Positions 1 through 10,367 of a stretch of DNA of 64,000 nucleotides are shown here, piece after piece (position 1 is the stretch's first letter; every line of letters starts with the position of its first letter). This stretch comes from Arabidopsis thaliana (taxonomy: Eukaryota > Streptophyta > Magnoliopsida > Brassicales > Brassicaceae). The stretch spans positions 20,197,971 to 20,261,970 of the forward strand of contig NC_003070.9 of assembly GCF_000001735.4 (NCBI RefSeq), in the 5' to 3' direction. The position numbers and the translations under genes are program-made. The notes beneath the pieces are model-generated. The model ran no database searches and was not told where the DNA came from. It saw only the letters and a program-made list of their open reading frames with translations.

Positions 1-883
1 TTACTTCCTGCAAAGTATGCACTAAATGTATTAAGCTATATGGAAAAAGTAGCAGCTAAGTTTCATATTAGCTATATCATAGATTCATAGGTTCTGTCCT
101 TTGGGTAAAATGTGTCACAAAGAAAAAAGTAGCTAAAGTCAAAATGTATGAATGAAAAAGAAACTAAGTATTGGAGACGGAGTAAAGATACCTGAACTTC
201 TCCAATACCTTCAGCAAGGATCTTTCCCATTTCAAGAGAAAGAAGACGACCAAGATAGTCAAGTTTGGATCTTAGTGCATCCCCAATCTGTCTGACGATA
301 TCACCTCTCTTAGGAGCCGTAACCTGATAAAGATAACTCCACTTAGCTATTCGGTGCAAATTCACTCAATAACCAAAGCAAATTCGCTGAATGAAGTTAG
401 AAAGCAACCTGCATCCATATTTTAGCTGCTTCCTCGCAAGCTTTCAAACCTTGCTCGTAATCCTCTAGAGAAGCTTCCACAACTTGAGCAATTGGCTGCA
501 TCAGTAAAAAACCAAAAAAAAATGATTATTGAGCAGAATATCATAGTAGACATGGAAGAGAAAACAATTCACATCATCGAAACAAAATGAAACCAAAATT
601 CAATCCACAAACAAACCAACCTTAGAAAGTTCACAAGAATCAGGTCTAAACTCAATGATTGAAACCAATTTGATCTCCAGAAACATTCAATTATATAAAA
701 CTTTCATAGGCATTTTCAAAATCATGTAAGAAGAAACCGCGGAGAAACCTGATTGTTAGCAGGATTGAGAGTTGAAACAAGAGGTCCGTTGGCTTGCCAT
801 TTGCCAGCAACGTAAGATCCCAAGTTGTGAGAAGTCAGCCCAATCTCACTCAGAAACTCGTACTCGTTGTTCGCCGAACCCAT
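1..883 (-). CDS. ALDH7B4: Aldehyde dehydrogenase family 7 (antiquitin-like), 5' end only
   Basis: NAD-dependent aldehyde dehydrogenase of the antiquitin class, linked in plants to lysine catabolism and stress-generated aldehydes. Only the first roughly 120 residues are in the window. Coding exons on the minus strand: 883-749, 495-409, 323-192 and the first 7 bases of the next exon at 7-1; all junctions are GT-AG and in phase. The protein begins [15 protein letters not shown]. An in-frame upstream reading is not used because a leader intron (about 991-886, acceptor 2 bases before the ATG) separates it. The first exon carries the family N-terminus and the third the [17 protein letters not shown] helix. 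The leader with GA repeats runs to about 1060. The catalytic Cys and Glu lie outside the window. The family call is very secure; the isoform comes from recall of the Arabidopsis protein. Confidence 0.95.
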
Positions 884-1344
884 CTCTGCGCAAAAATTCA
901 CCCCAGAAAGAAAATCCAGAGAAATTATCGATAACAAAGCCAGAGAAAAAAGAGCAATTATCAGAACTCGAAGATCAGAGAAAAAAATCACCTAATGGTT
1001 GATCGTATCGAAGAAATGAGCTTCTGATCTTAAAGAGGGAGTGAGAGAGAGAGACGTGTACGTCTTTTGTAAAAAAAGCTTAAAAACAAACAACGGTTGC
1101 TGATTTTTTTATTGGATTGACGGAGAAGACGAAAGCTGAGCTGCTGTGTTCATCCTTTCCCAATATTATTATTTTTGGCTTCACTCACATCACATGTGTC
1201 ACGTGTCCTATGCTTTCGTTTTCCGGGTCAACATAAACCCGAATAGAGGAGTTGTTGTTATCATCGACATTGCCACGATCATCCTCGTATGGGCCAGGCC
1301 CATTAATATTTGTTCATCAAACCGGGTTTTACCGCCACTAAAAC

Positions 1345-1890
1345 GAATCAACTATTGGTTTCCGGGTCACCCGATTAGGATGCGACGCTACCGATCTTTT
1401 TTCTTTCGATTTTGCGTCAGGAGAAAACGATTACCACTTGAACCTTTGATTCAATCTCGTCCACTAAACGATTACCAACAATTTCTGGTTCGTGGTTTCT
1501 AGTTCATTGTCGCATGATCTGATTGTGTTGATAGAATTCAACTTTCCATATTTAGGAATGAGAACACTCTGAATTTCATGTATAGCTTTTGATAAGAGTG
1601 AATGAAGAATCTATATTTTTGGTTGATCGTAGTGGCAAATGATTGGGGTTTACCTTGAAGGTCAATTCAGTAGTGGGATTAGCCAATTTACTGTAATTCG
1701 TCCACATTTGAGTGAAGTTGAACACTGCTAGTTCTGGTAATAACAGATTGAGTGGTGATAGTTATGTATTGTGCTCTTCTGGGTTTCATGAACATAGAGG
1801 TTATGCTGATAAATATGAGTTCTTGGAATCAAAACCACTTTGCTCTCAAGATGGCTTCTTTGATTACCTCAACTTTGTTTCTGTTCTGGT
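1345..1890 (+). pseudogene. Decayed copy of the CCX4 promoter, leader and N-terminus
   Basis: This stretch aligns with about 3842-4530, the upstream region and first 125 codons of CCX4. Shared blocks include TTGATTCAATCTCGTCCA (1446 onward), the start region ATGAGA with TTCATGTATAG (about 1558-1585), and a coding block reading [13 protein letters not shown] then [10 protein letters not shown] near 1790-1875. The ancestral start codon (1558) survives but runs into TGA after four codons, and several gaps break the frame. Similarity stops near 1890, just before the CCX transmembrane region. It lies immediately upstream of USE1, so it probably forms part of that gene's promoter or leader. It cannot make a transporter. 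Confidence 0.82.
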
Positions 1891-1938
1891 GTCTGGCTTC
1901 CATCTGAATGTGGCATTCCTATGATCAGATATCTTAAA

Positions 1939-3653
1939 ATGGGAATCGGCAAAACGGAAATCAATTTCATGAGATTACTTTCAGCTGCACCTAATCAGCA
2001 AAACCAGTCTAAGCTTATGCATGTAACCTTCTTTTGGATATTTTCATGTATAAACTATTAGAATTTGTGCTTATTATAACCTCTCTAACTGTTACAATTT
2101 TGATTTTGATGTTGATGTGTGAACCATCTGCAGTATGTTGCTACTTTGAGGGAACAGTTGGAACAACTCTCGGAAGAGAAGACCCTTGAAGGGCTTCCCA
2201 GGTTACTTACTCTCTTCCTTGTTTCAGCTGTGTAATTTTAAATCTTTCACATTTCAATGAGTTGAAATCACAAAGATTGCTACTAGGATCAACTGTTTAG
2301 AGATTCTAATTGAATAGCTTGGTATTCTATTCAGTTCCAAGTAGAGATATTGTCGAAAGACTAAAATATTATGAAATATGCTCTCAATTAATATGGCGAA
2401 TTAGAGTGTCTCTATTTGATGCTACCAAAATACTTATGCTCATCTCTCTAACCAGAGTTACAAACGCTAAGGTGAATGAGTACTATGAGAAGATTGAAGC
2501 TGTTGTTTCACGAATAGTTGCTCAAGTGGTAAGTCACCTGAACTAGAACGAGATTGTTCATTTGGATTCTACAGCTAAGAAATTTGGAGGAACATATTAG
2601 ATGATATTTCTGCTCTAGCTGTATGATGCTTACCTATTTACTACTAGCCGCATTTGATCTGAGAGAATGGTTTGAAGTTTGCTTTCTTACTTCCCTATGA
2701 GTTTAGTTTCAGGCATGCACGTTTTGGTGTACAACCATTTTTAGTTGCAAGAATTCAAGCTTTTCTTCTGTAACTAATACCAAATTATTTTGATTCCTGC
2801 CAAATTTACAGCCTCACACAGAGGTATCTGATGAAGCTTTTGCAAAGGATTCTACTAACGATAGTTCTCCCAAAGTAGAAGACGATACACGAACCCCCAA
2901 TTCTCCACAGCTGAGAAGAAGAATCGTGTACGTGCAATACTATTCACATGCTTCTCAACTTGTAAATATTGCCTTCATTTCTTAGCTGCTTTCTTGATTG
3001 AGGTAGGCCTGCAAGTTCCAAAGAGCAAAGCTATGACGCTGATCCCTCAAAACCAATAAAACTAGACACCGCAGCTCAAGCGCAAGTTAACAAGCAGAGG
3101 TATATGCACTTTCCTTAATGAAACAAAATTATCGTGAAGAGTGTATGCTTTTGAATTCGAGTTGAAAATGCCACTTCATGTCACATTGGTGATCATTTGA
3201 TGACAGAAAGCTTCAAGAGGATCTAACCGATGAAATGGTGGTACTTGCGAGACAACTTAAGGAGAGAAGTCAAATGATAAGCCAATCTGTGCAAAATACA
3301 GAAAAGGTGAGATGCTAACCTTTTTCCTTACAAAACCCATTATACTTACTATTATGAATTATCATCAACAATGGGATAAGAGAAGAATCTATATCGGTTC
3401 ATATATTGTTTCTACTGGCTTCATTGTTCTTAACATTTTCTGTGTTTTTTTTTTGTTGTTGATGGTACATTAACAGATACTTGATTCTACCGAGGAAGCC
3501 ATTGAGCAAAGCTTAGCAAGCACAGGACACGCAACCGTAAGAGCCACAAAGATTTATTCAGAAAGCTCAAAGACGAGTTGCTTCCAGTGGCTCTTGATCC
3601 TCGCCATGACATGTGTGTTCATCATGGTTGTCATGTTGATCCGAGTCACATAG
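1939..3653 (+). CDS. USE1: USE1-type SNARE (ER membrane fusion protein)
   Basis: Use1-family Qc-type SNARE expected to act in Golgi-to-ER retrograde fusion on the ER membrane. Seven coding exons join in frame: 1939-2022, 2134-2201, 2456-2528, 2812-2927, 3007-3099, 3207-3306 and 3477-3653, giving 236 residues. The N-terminal helical region (to about residue 75) is followed by a charged linker. The SNARE-like helix (about residues 145-205) carries [21 protein letters not shown]-terminal tail anchor (about 212-235, rich in L, I, V and M) ends with a short basic tail, as expected for a tail-anchored SNARE. The start is the ATG in ATGGGAATCGGC; upstream frames belong to the CCX-derived fragment. 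The locus is probably At1g54110. Confidence 0.92.
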
Positions 3654-4147
3654 AAAATGGTTCCTAGTGTAAACCAAATTAGCGACATGTAAAGATTATT
3701 TCAGTCTCTATATCATACAATTTGTTAAGCCACAATATCTAATATCTATAGCTCGTATCACCACTCACCAGACCCTTGGACGTTAACTTTAAAGAAAGAA
3801 AAAAGAAAACTTGACCATTTGACTTTGGTTCATACAACGAGTCAACTTTTGGGTTCCGGGTCAAATAAACCCACCCAATTCAATTAGGATACTAATTAAG
3901 CAAGTTAAGATTCCGACACAAGTGATTCTCACCGATCGATGTTTCGTACGGAGAAAACGGTTTTCTGATCAGAGATCACGTCGATTCAAATCGGTGAGCA
4001 TCTGAAAACTTTGATTCAATCTCGTCCAGGATCCTAGGGTTTCAAAACCCTAGGTCTCTCTCCCGATTTGTGGTTTTGCAGCTAAATTACGCTATGATCT
4101 GTGGGGGGTAGTTGTTGTTGATAGGATTCAAGTTTTCAGATTTCGAA

Positions 4148-6082
4148 ATGAGAGCTGTGAATTTTATGTATAGCTCGAATAATCCCAAATTTCGAGGGAT
4201 TTTCAATGGGCTTTGCGCTATAATCCTATTCATCTTCTTCTTTGATCAGAGCGATATTTACAGGAACCCTTTGTTGAAGAATCTTTCTTTCGTTGATTCT
4301 AGTGGTAAATTCAATCGTGGGTTTAGCCAGTTTACTGTACCTCGTCGACATTTGAGTGAAGTTGACACTAATGGCTCTTCTGGTAATAGCAGCTTGAGTG
4401 GTGATAGTACTGTATCCTGCTCTGGGTTACATGAACATAGAGGTTATGCTGATCAATGCGAATTCTTGAAATCGAATCCAATTTGTTCTCCAGATGGCTT
4501 CTTTGATTACCTCAAGTTCTTTTACTGCTCCTGCAGAGATTTTAAGATCTTGGGTTATATACTGTTAGGTGTTTGGCTTGTTGCTTTGTTTTATCTGTTG
4601 GGTAATACTGCTGCTGATTACTTTTGTTGTTCGTTGGAGAAGCTTTCTAAGCTTTTGAGGTTGCCTCCAACTGTTGCTGGTGTTACTTTGCTTCCACTTG
4701 GTAACGGAGCTCCTGATGTGTTTGCGAGTATAGCTGCTTTTGTTGGTTCAGATAAAGGGGAAGTGGGTCTCAACAGCGTCTTGGGTGGTGCAGTGTTTGT
4801 GACTTGTGTTGTTGTTGGGATTGTTTCACTTTGTGTTGCGGATAAAGAAGTTAAGATTGATAAGAAATGTTTCATCAGAGACTTGAGTTTCTTCCTTTTC
4901 ACATTGGTGGCTTTGATGGTGATTTTGATGGTTGGTAAGGTGACTGTGGGTATTGCCATTGCGTTTGTCTCGATCTATGTGTTTTATGCTTCTCTCGTGG
5001 CTGCGAATGAGATTTTGAGGAAACATTCCAGGAGGTTGAAGCTGGATTCTATTACGCCTTTGCTCCCAATGCAAGGAAGTGTGTTCTCCTCCCCAAGTGT
5101 TGAAGAGGATATTCCTATGTACAGCCCGTTGATGGAGCTTGACACCGGTGAAGGTCCACCTCGGCTACATGATTCTCTACCACAGTGGATGTGGGCTACA
5201 AATGTAGCCATCTATTCAAACCATTTCGCAAAAGCCAATGTTCATGATGAAGAAAGACCTCCATGGGGGTGGACCGAAGATGGTGCAGAAGTCGAGAGCT
5301 CGTTATGTTCTAAAATCACATCTTTGCTGGAAACTCCACTGACTGTTCCTAGACGGTTGACAATCCCATTGATTGAGGAAGATAGCTGGTCAAAGACGTA
5401 TGCGGTGGCTAGTGTCTCGCTGGCGCCTGTCCTACTTTCCTTTCTTTGGAGCAGCCAAGATGATACGAGTCTTCAAGCTCGCATTGTAGCCTATTTTATC
5501 GGAATTGCGATTGGATCTACTCTTGGATATCTCGCGTTCAAAAACACAGAGCCCGACCGTCCACCTCAAATATATTTAATCCCTTGGGTACTTGGTGGAT
5601 TCATCATGAGCATCGTATGGTTCTACATGATTGCAAACGAACTTGTTGCACTTTTGGTTACATTTGGTGGAATCTATGGAATCAACCCGTCAATACTCGG
5701 TCTAACCGTACTTGCTTGGGGAAACTCAATGGGTGACTTAGTGTCAAACATCGCATTGTCAATGAACGGTGGAGATGGGGTACAAATCGCGTTGTCTGGT
5801 TGCTACGCAGGTCCAATGTTTAACACGCTTGTTGGGTTAGGTATGTCGATGTTTCTTGGTGCTTGGTCGAAAAGTCCAGAGACTTACATGATCCCGGAGG
5901 ACAATAGCTTGTTCTACACTCTAGGGTTTCTAATATTCGGATTGATTTGGTCTCTTGTGATGCTCCCACGCAACGAAATGCGACCGAACAAAGTGATGGG
6001 CATTGGTCTTATTACACTGTATCTGATATTCGTCACTTTCAGGCTTAGCTCCGCCATGGGATTCATACCTTGGGCTTCTTGA
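4148..6082 (+). CDS. CCX4: Cation/calcium exchanger, NCKX-like
   Basis: Intronless 644-residue member of the plant CCX family (K-dependent Na/Ca-exchanger-like antiporters of internal or plasma membranes). An N-terminal hydrophobic signal or anchor (about residues 15-35) precedes a lumenal loop with paired cysteines, then two clusters of membrane segments separated by a hydrophilic loop (about residues 285-420). The two alpha-repeats are visible: [10 protein letters not shown] at about 185 and [10 protein letters not shown] at about 525, the ion-coordinating inverted pair that defines the superfamily. The ATG at 4148 is preferred. An upstream in-frame extension to 4112 begins with TTG, and 644 residues matches the recalled length of CCX4 (At1g54115). 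The gene is the parent of the broken copy at 1345-1890. Confidence 0.95.
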   Translation: MRAVNFMYSSNNPKFRGIFNGLCAIILFIFFFDQSDIYRNPLLKNLSFVDSSGKFNRGFSQFTVPRRHLSEVDTNGSSGNSSLSGDSTVSCSGLHEHRGYADQCEFLKSNPICSPDGFFDYLKFFYCSCRDFKILGYILLGVWLVALFYLLGNTAADYFCCSLEKLSKLLRLPPTVAGVTLLPLGNGAPDVFASIAAFVGSDKGEVGLNSVLGGAVFVTCVVVGIVSLCVADKEVKIDKKCFIRDLSFFLFTLVALMVILMVGKVTVGIAIAFVSIYVFYASLVAANEILRKHSRRLKLDSITPLLPMQGSVFSSPSVEEDIPMYSPLMELDTGEGPPRLHDSLPQWMWATNVAIYSNHFAKANVHDEERPPWGWTEDGAEVESSLCSKITSLLETPLTVPRRLTIPLIEEDSWSKTYAVASVSLAPVLLSFLWSSQDDTSLQARIVAYFIGIAIGSTLGYLAFKNTEPDRPPQIYLIPWVLGGFIMSIVWFYMIANELVALLVTFGGIYGINPSILGLTVLAWGNSMGDLVSNIALSMNGGDGVQIALSGCYAGPMFNTLVGLGMSMFLGAWSKSPETYMIPEDNSLFYTLGFLIFGLIWSLVMLPRNEMRPNKVMGIGLITLYLIFVTFRLSSAMGFIPWAS

Positions 6083-7384
6083 AACGCCATTGTTGCCAGC
6101 TTATTGTATACATCATGTTGTTAGAGATATAGCCCACTGGTTCTGAAGTAAATGTTGTTTGTATTATTATGCTGATGTAACTGAATGAATCTGAGCCATT
6201 GGATCTAGATAGTTGTGGTAGATCTCGATCGTAGATTGGGACAAATGGATTATGTATTCGAAAATGGGGACTAATGGGCCTTAGTATAAATGGGCCACGG
6301 CTTAACTCAATAGTGTTGCCCCACTTGTTTCGTTAGCTTCCACTTGTAGTTGTACATCGTCGTCACGTGGTAGTGCGATATTCGTATCGGAAAAATTAAT
6401 TGTTTATCTGATTTTCAATTTTCATGTTACGTAACAAAGAAACATACGTTGTTATTAAAATAGTTTATACCGATTACTATTGCTTAGCTAATAATTAGAT
6501 TTAACTAATCGACAAGAGAGAATAACAAGAAGTTAACGACAAGAAAAAAGAAAAAAGAAAGGACAAGAAGGCAAATAAATCATTTTCTTGGTGAATGGTT
6601 TCCAAATTATATTATAAACAGTATATAGCATAAGTTATCATGTACCAAATGATTCTCTCGCATTAAAGTGAATAGAGAACAAAATGGGTCCAAAGAGCAA
6701 TGTAAGTATGTGCCGTCGTGGAGACCAAGGCGTAAGGTTAGGCATGTCGTAGAGACTTATCTACTACATATACACATTTATATATTTCTCTCTTGCGCAT
6801 GAAGTAAATGTATTGTGTCATACCTTATGTCACTTGACCACCCTCTTATTATAAGTACTATATAATATTTATGAATTTTGAATTGATACCATATAGTGTA
6901 TCACAATCTCGTAACATTATATAGGTACTATATAATAGTGTTTGAATATGCTCAACTCGGGACAAGACATCTAAGAACATGTTATATCTTATTGCTCTGT
7001 TCTCGCAAAAAGACAACTCTGACACTCATATGGGTTGTGTTTAATTACTTTTGGGTTTATATATATGCCATTTTGTTGTTTTTACTGGCCAGTTTAACTT
7101 TAATATTCATAACAATTAGATTATATGTGAAATATATCACCAGATCTAAAAACATTAATTTATGATCGATAAACCAAAGCATTTTTTTCCTTTTTGTGAG
7201 AAAATGTTAAAACATAATCTTATGGTTTCTGAAATAATAGAGAATTGTTTGTTTATAGAAACAAAACATAGAGTTCAGTATATGTAATATTATTTTGATA
7301 TTTACAAAATCAATGTTTAGAATACCGAATTTAAAACTACATATAGCGGGATTGCTATTGTTGATCTTTCGATTTAATGTCGTA
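6083..7384. other. Intergenic, CCX4 3' end and AT-rich spacer
   Basis: The first 150 bases should be the CCX4 3' UTR. Short GGGCC-type motifs occur near 6275-6300. The rest is AT-rich; short open frames (6896-7165, 7295-7558) have no coding character. No gene seen. Confidence 0.6.
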
Positions 7385-7413
7385 CTAGATTTAAACCCGC
7401 GGTATACCGCGGG
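7385..7413 (-). mobile_element. Helitron-like 3' terminus (hairpin plus CTAG)
   Basis: An 18-bp perfect palindrome CCCGCGGTATACCGCGGG (7396-7413) is followed on the minus strand, seven bases later, by CTAG and then T (7388-7384). A GC-rich hairpin shortly before a CTRR end, inserted next to a T, is the diagnostic 3' terminus of Helitron/ATREP elements. The element body would extend to the right on the plus-strand map. No certain 5' TC end was found; AT-rich sequence continues past 8100. Probably a non-autonomous, decayed copy. Confidence 0.6.
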
Positions 7414-8641
7414 GACAATTTATTTTCTTAAAGTTAGTATATATAAAAGTTTACAAATTGTATCTATCAATAAAAAATTTTCATTTTATAGTTTACAATT
7501 GTTATTAACTAACGTCCTGCCAAACCCGTCCCGTAAAAAAACCTATTTATTTTATTAATGTTGATCTTATTTATGATATGTTTATAAACCATTGTCTAAA
7601 TAATTTGTAATTTTGTAGTAATTAATTGCTATCAAATATCTCTACGGTTTGCTGCTTATAATCGAATTGTTATAGTCATAAAAAAAAGCAATATCAAAAA
7701 TGATAATTTTGTAGTATTTAAATGATATTAAATATTTTGGAAGTTTTATTTTAGTAACTAATCGTATAGTTAATGCAGAGAGATTTTGGGAAGGTAGTTA
7801 AATGCAAACATTTAATTCAAATATTTACTTTTTAATTATCAAAAACATTTATTAAATGTCAGTGACAGCCACTGTAAATAAGTCCCAACTTGAGGATTTA
7901 TTTCACAAAGTGGCTGCAAAAATGTATATGTAGATTCGAACTTTTTTTCTTTAACCACACATTAGTTAAAAAATAACTTTCTAACTATTTTAAAATTTAT
8001 ATTTAGCATATTTTTTTTAAAAAATGAGTCGAATTAAACACACACTATAGTTTTATATGCAATTGATAATGATATATTACCCTATAGAAAACGTATCCGT
8101 TATATTATATTGTACTCAAGTTATGTGGACCACAATATAATATATATCGAATTAATAAACATTAAGTTGAAGACAAGCTCAGCGACCTATCTTCAGTCAA
8201 TCATTGAAATTTCTTATCATCAAAGAATTGTAGTAAAGCATATACAAAAATAAGAAGACATGTGTATGTTATTAAGTGTTTAAAAATTACAGAAATTGTT
8301 TTATGATTCAAAAAGGGAAGACATGAAAACAAGTTCATGCTCTCTGCATGAGACCTCTAAACTAAATCGTCTTTCTTTTGCAATATTATTGGAAACAAAA
8401 CAAAACATAAATGTGCTGCCCATTTCTAATCAAATTGATATACCTCTCAATTTCTCCCTATCTTTTTTGTTCTTTTCAAAGTATAATTTAACAAATTTTG
8501 TATTTGTTATAGAATCCACAAAGAGTAAATTTAATATAGAATCCGAAAGAACACATATACATATATGAGATTGATATGTGGTCCAGTATAGTTTTATGAC
8601 AAAAATGTCGTGACATATAGGCCATATCCCTTAAATCAAAA
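7414..8641. other. AT-rich spacer, probable Helitron body
   Basis: The sequence is strongly AT-rich with no coding exons. It may be the interior of the element ending at 7385, but its other boundary cannot be placed. Nothing else recognised. Confidence 0.4.
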
Positions 8642-8917
8642 TTGCATATACTAAAAAGAAAAAAAACCCAGGCATCGTGGTCTGGTGGTAAAGGAACCTC
8701 GACTGAGGCGCCCGCCACCCGGGTTCGATTCCTGACCACCAGGGAATTAACATGCGGATTTGCTTTGGCGCCTCAGACCACCAGTTCCAGGGGACCCTTA
8801 AGTAGAGGCTCAAAAATCCCTGGTCGCGGGCTTCGGCCCAGTGGATAGTCAGATCACTGTGTGGTCAGGACACTAAATTATAAATAAAAAAAAAACAAAT
8901 TTTTTTTTTTGCATATA
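8642..8917 (+). mobile_element. tRNA-derived SINE with target-site duplication
   Basis: A GC-richer island in AT-rich DNA. It carries an RNA polymerase III A box (TGGTCTGGTGG, 8678-8688) and a perfect B box (GGTTCGATTCC, 8722-8732) 44 bases apart. The tail is A-rich (about 8876-8900), followed by a T run. The flanks repeat TTGCATATA (8642-8650 and 8909-8917), with a further CTA in each flank, as expected of a target-site duplication. The body of about 230 bases and the long non-tRNA 3' part argue for a SINE and not a tRNA gene. The family name is not assigned. Confidence 0.75.
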
Positions 8918-9107
8918 ATACTATCTTACGAAAGATGTCACATGTCACATGAAAGGTCACTGACCCCAAACTAAAATGTATATACACAATTTTATATACG
9001 TGTATGTGTGTCTGTATATATTAGTTTCTCAATGTGGCCTCTCTAAAACATAACAAACTCTCTTTCTCTTTCTCTCTCTTTTTTCTTGTCAAAAAATTAC
9101 TATCCAA

Positions 9108-9482
9108 ATGGATCAACGCATCGCCGCAATCCCCGTGTTCCGGTGGTCTAGGAGCCGTCGAAAGATTCATATCCGTCGCCGTAAGTCGCAGGTGGTACGT
9201 CTTGGTGGGAAGAACAGTGCGGTGTCACGTGGCGGATTCTCGTTAAAGAAGATGGTAAGGAGGATGAAGCTGAGATGGTTGAAGCTACACTACGTGAGAG
9301 TTGTGAAGAAGATAAAAGTGTTTTATCGTAATTTGGTTAAAGAGTTCGTAGACGCAGGAGCTGAGCTTGAAGCGATTCAGCAGCGAATGGCGGTTGAAGC
9401 GGCTGCGTTTGCGGTTCCCGGTTTAGGTCTCTCTTTCTCTTCTTTTTCAGTCCATGACCGAGCACGGTATTTTCTTGTATAG
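9108..9482 (+). CDS. Small basic protein of unknown function
   Basis: Intronless 124-residue protein, MDQRIAAIPVF at the N-terminus. Residues 14-65 are strongly basic (Arg/Lys-rich, RSRRKIHIRRRKSQVV and KKMVRRMKLRWLKL). An amphipathic, possibly coiled-coil helix with VDAGAELEAIQQRM follows around residues 80-105, then a hydrophobic, serine-rich tail. The leader is CT-rich (9058-9090), typical of a transcribed plant gene, and coding composition is better than in the surroundings. No enzymatic motif is seen. It probably corresponds to At1g54120, a hypothetical protein. The basic N-terminal half could direct it to nucleus or chloroplast; that is a guess. Confidence 0.72.
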   Translation: MDQRIAAIPVFRWSRSRRKIHIRRRKSQVVRLGGKNSAVSRGGFSLKKMVRRMKLRWLKLHYVRVVKKIKVFYRNLVKEFVDAGAELEAIQQRMAVEAAAFAVPGLGLSFSSFSVHDRARYFLV

Positions 9483-10028
9483 CCAAAATTATATTCTTTG
9501 TAACTTTGTATTATTTTTCCTGTTGTATCTTATATAACTATTTTATTGTAATTTGTTAAATTTTAGAATCATCCCTGGTTGTGTCAAAAAAAAAAAAAAA
9601 GAATCATCCCTGGAAAATGAAACTGTTATCAGTATATGGTTATATAGTTTATTAAATACGATTTGTTAAATTTATACATATTAACAAAATAATATTTCAT
9701 AAACTGTAAATGACATGTAAGCAAAAAAAATAGTTCTAATATTATGGTAGAAAATCTGCAATTCAAATAATCATTCTCCATCTATTAATTACAAATTATT
9801 TACGACTCACTCTGGTGAAATAAAATTGCTTTACTTTGTTATAAGTTTATAAAGTTTTCTTTTTCTTTTACTTTTGAGGGATGAAGATTAACTAAATTTC
9901 GTTATTGTAACCAACAAGACAAATTTTATTCTCTACAATAAATGATAAATATTATATATCATACATGCACATCAGTCATCAAACGAACAAGTTAACACCA
10001 ATAGTGAGAGATTCATAATTAAACTATG
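9483..10028. other. AT-rich 3' flank of the small basic protein gene
   Basis: Holds the probable 3' UTR and the micro-insertion at 9566-9613. Otherwise featureless AT-rich DNA. Confidence 0.5.
9566..9613 (+). mobile_element. Severely truncated poly(A) retroinsertion
   Basis: Perfect 13-bp direct repeats GAATCATCCCTGG (9566-9578 and 9601-9613) flank only TTGTGTC plus 15 A residues (9579-9600). This is the footprint of target-primed reverse transcription in which almost the whole SINE or LINE body was lost at the 5' end. Confidence 0.8.
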
Positions 10029-10367
10029 GTCCTGAACGGATGCTGATTTTCAATTCAGTTTTTGGATTTAGATTTTAGTTTATAGATTTTAGATTTTAGT
10101 TTTAGTTTTTTGATATTATAGTTTTGTTTCAAAAACCCCAAAAATTGGTTTTTGGTTTTTGAGAAAAATAATGTTGATTGAGTAAAAACTAGATTTCTTA
10201 AATTTTAGGAAAACTAAAAAACTAAAATCATGAATGAAAAACTCCAACAAAATTATTTTTTTAAATTGTAGGGAAACCAAAATTTTAAAATCTTGATTGG
10301 TATGAAAATAAGTTTTTGAAAAACAAAAACCAAAAACTCTTAAAAAATCTACAAAACATTCAAGGCC
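10029..10367. mobile_element. Putative MITE with long imperfect terminal inverted repeats
   Basis: The left end (GGTCCTGAAC at about 10029) and the reverse complement of the right end (GGCCTTGAATG, ending at about 10367) align over about 45 bases, both leading into a GTTTTTGG block. Inner sequence is also self-complementary (TTGGTTTTTGGTTTTTGAG at 10145 against the CAAAAACCAAAAACTC side near 10325). Termini of the GG(T/C)C(C/T)TG type resemble PIF/Harbinger Tourist-like MITEs. No convincing target-site duplication was found, so the ends are approximate. Confidence 0.5.

Noticed and set aside
4112-4147. Twelve-residue N-terminal extension of CCX4
   Set aside because: It begins with TTG; the ATG at 4148 fits the family length and is the one retained in the duplicated fragment.
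4618-5211. Antisense open frames within CCX4
   Set aside because: Mirror images of the intact CCX4 coding sequence; no independent evidence.
8678-8750. tRNA gene suggested by A and B boxes
   Set aside because: No complete cloverleaf or anticodon arm could be drawn, and the unit continues into a non-tRNA body with an A-rich tail and target-site duplication, so it is a SINE.
8488-8848. Short overlapping open frames on both strands
   Set aside because: They lie across the SINE and its flanks; no initiation context or protein-like composition.
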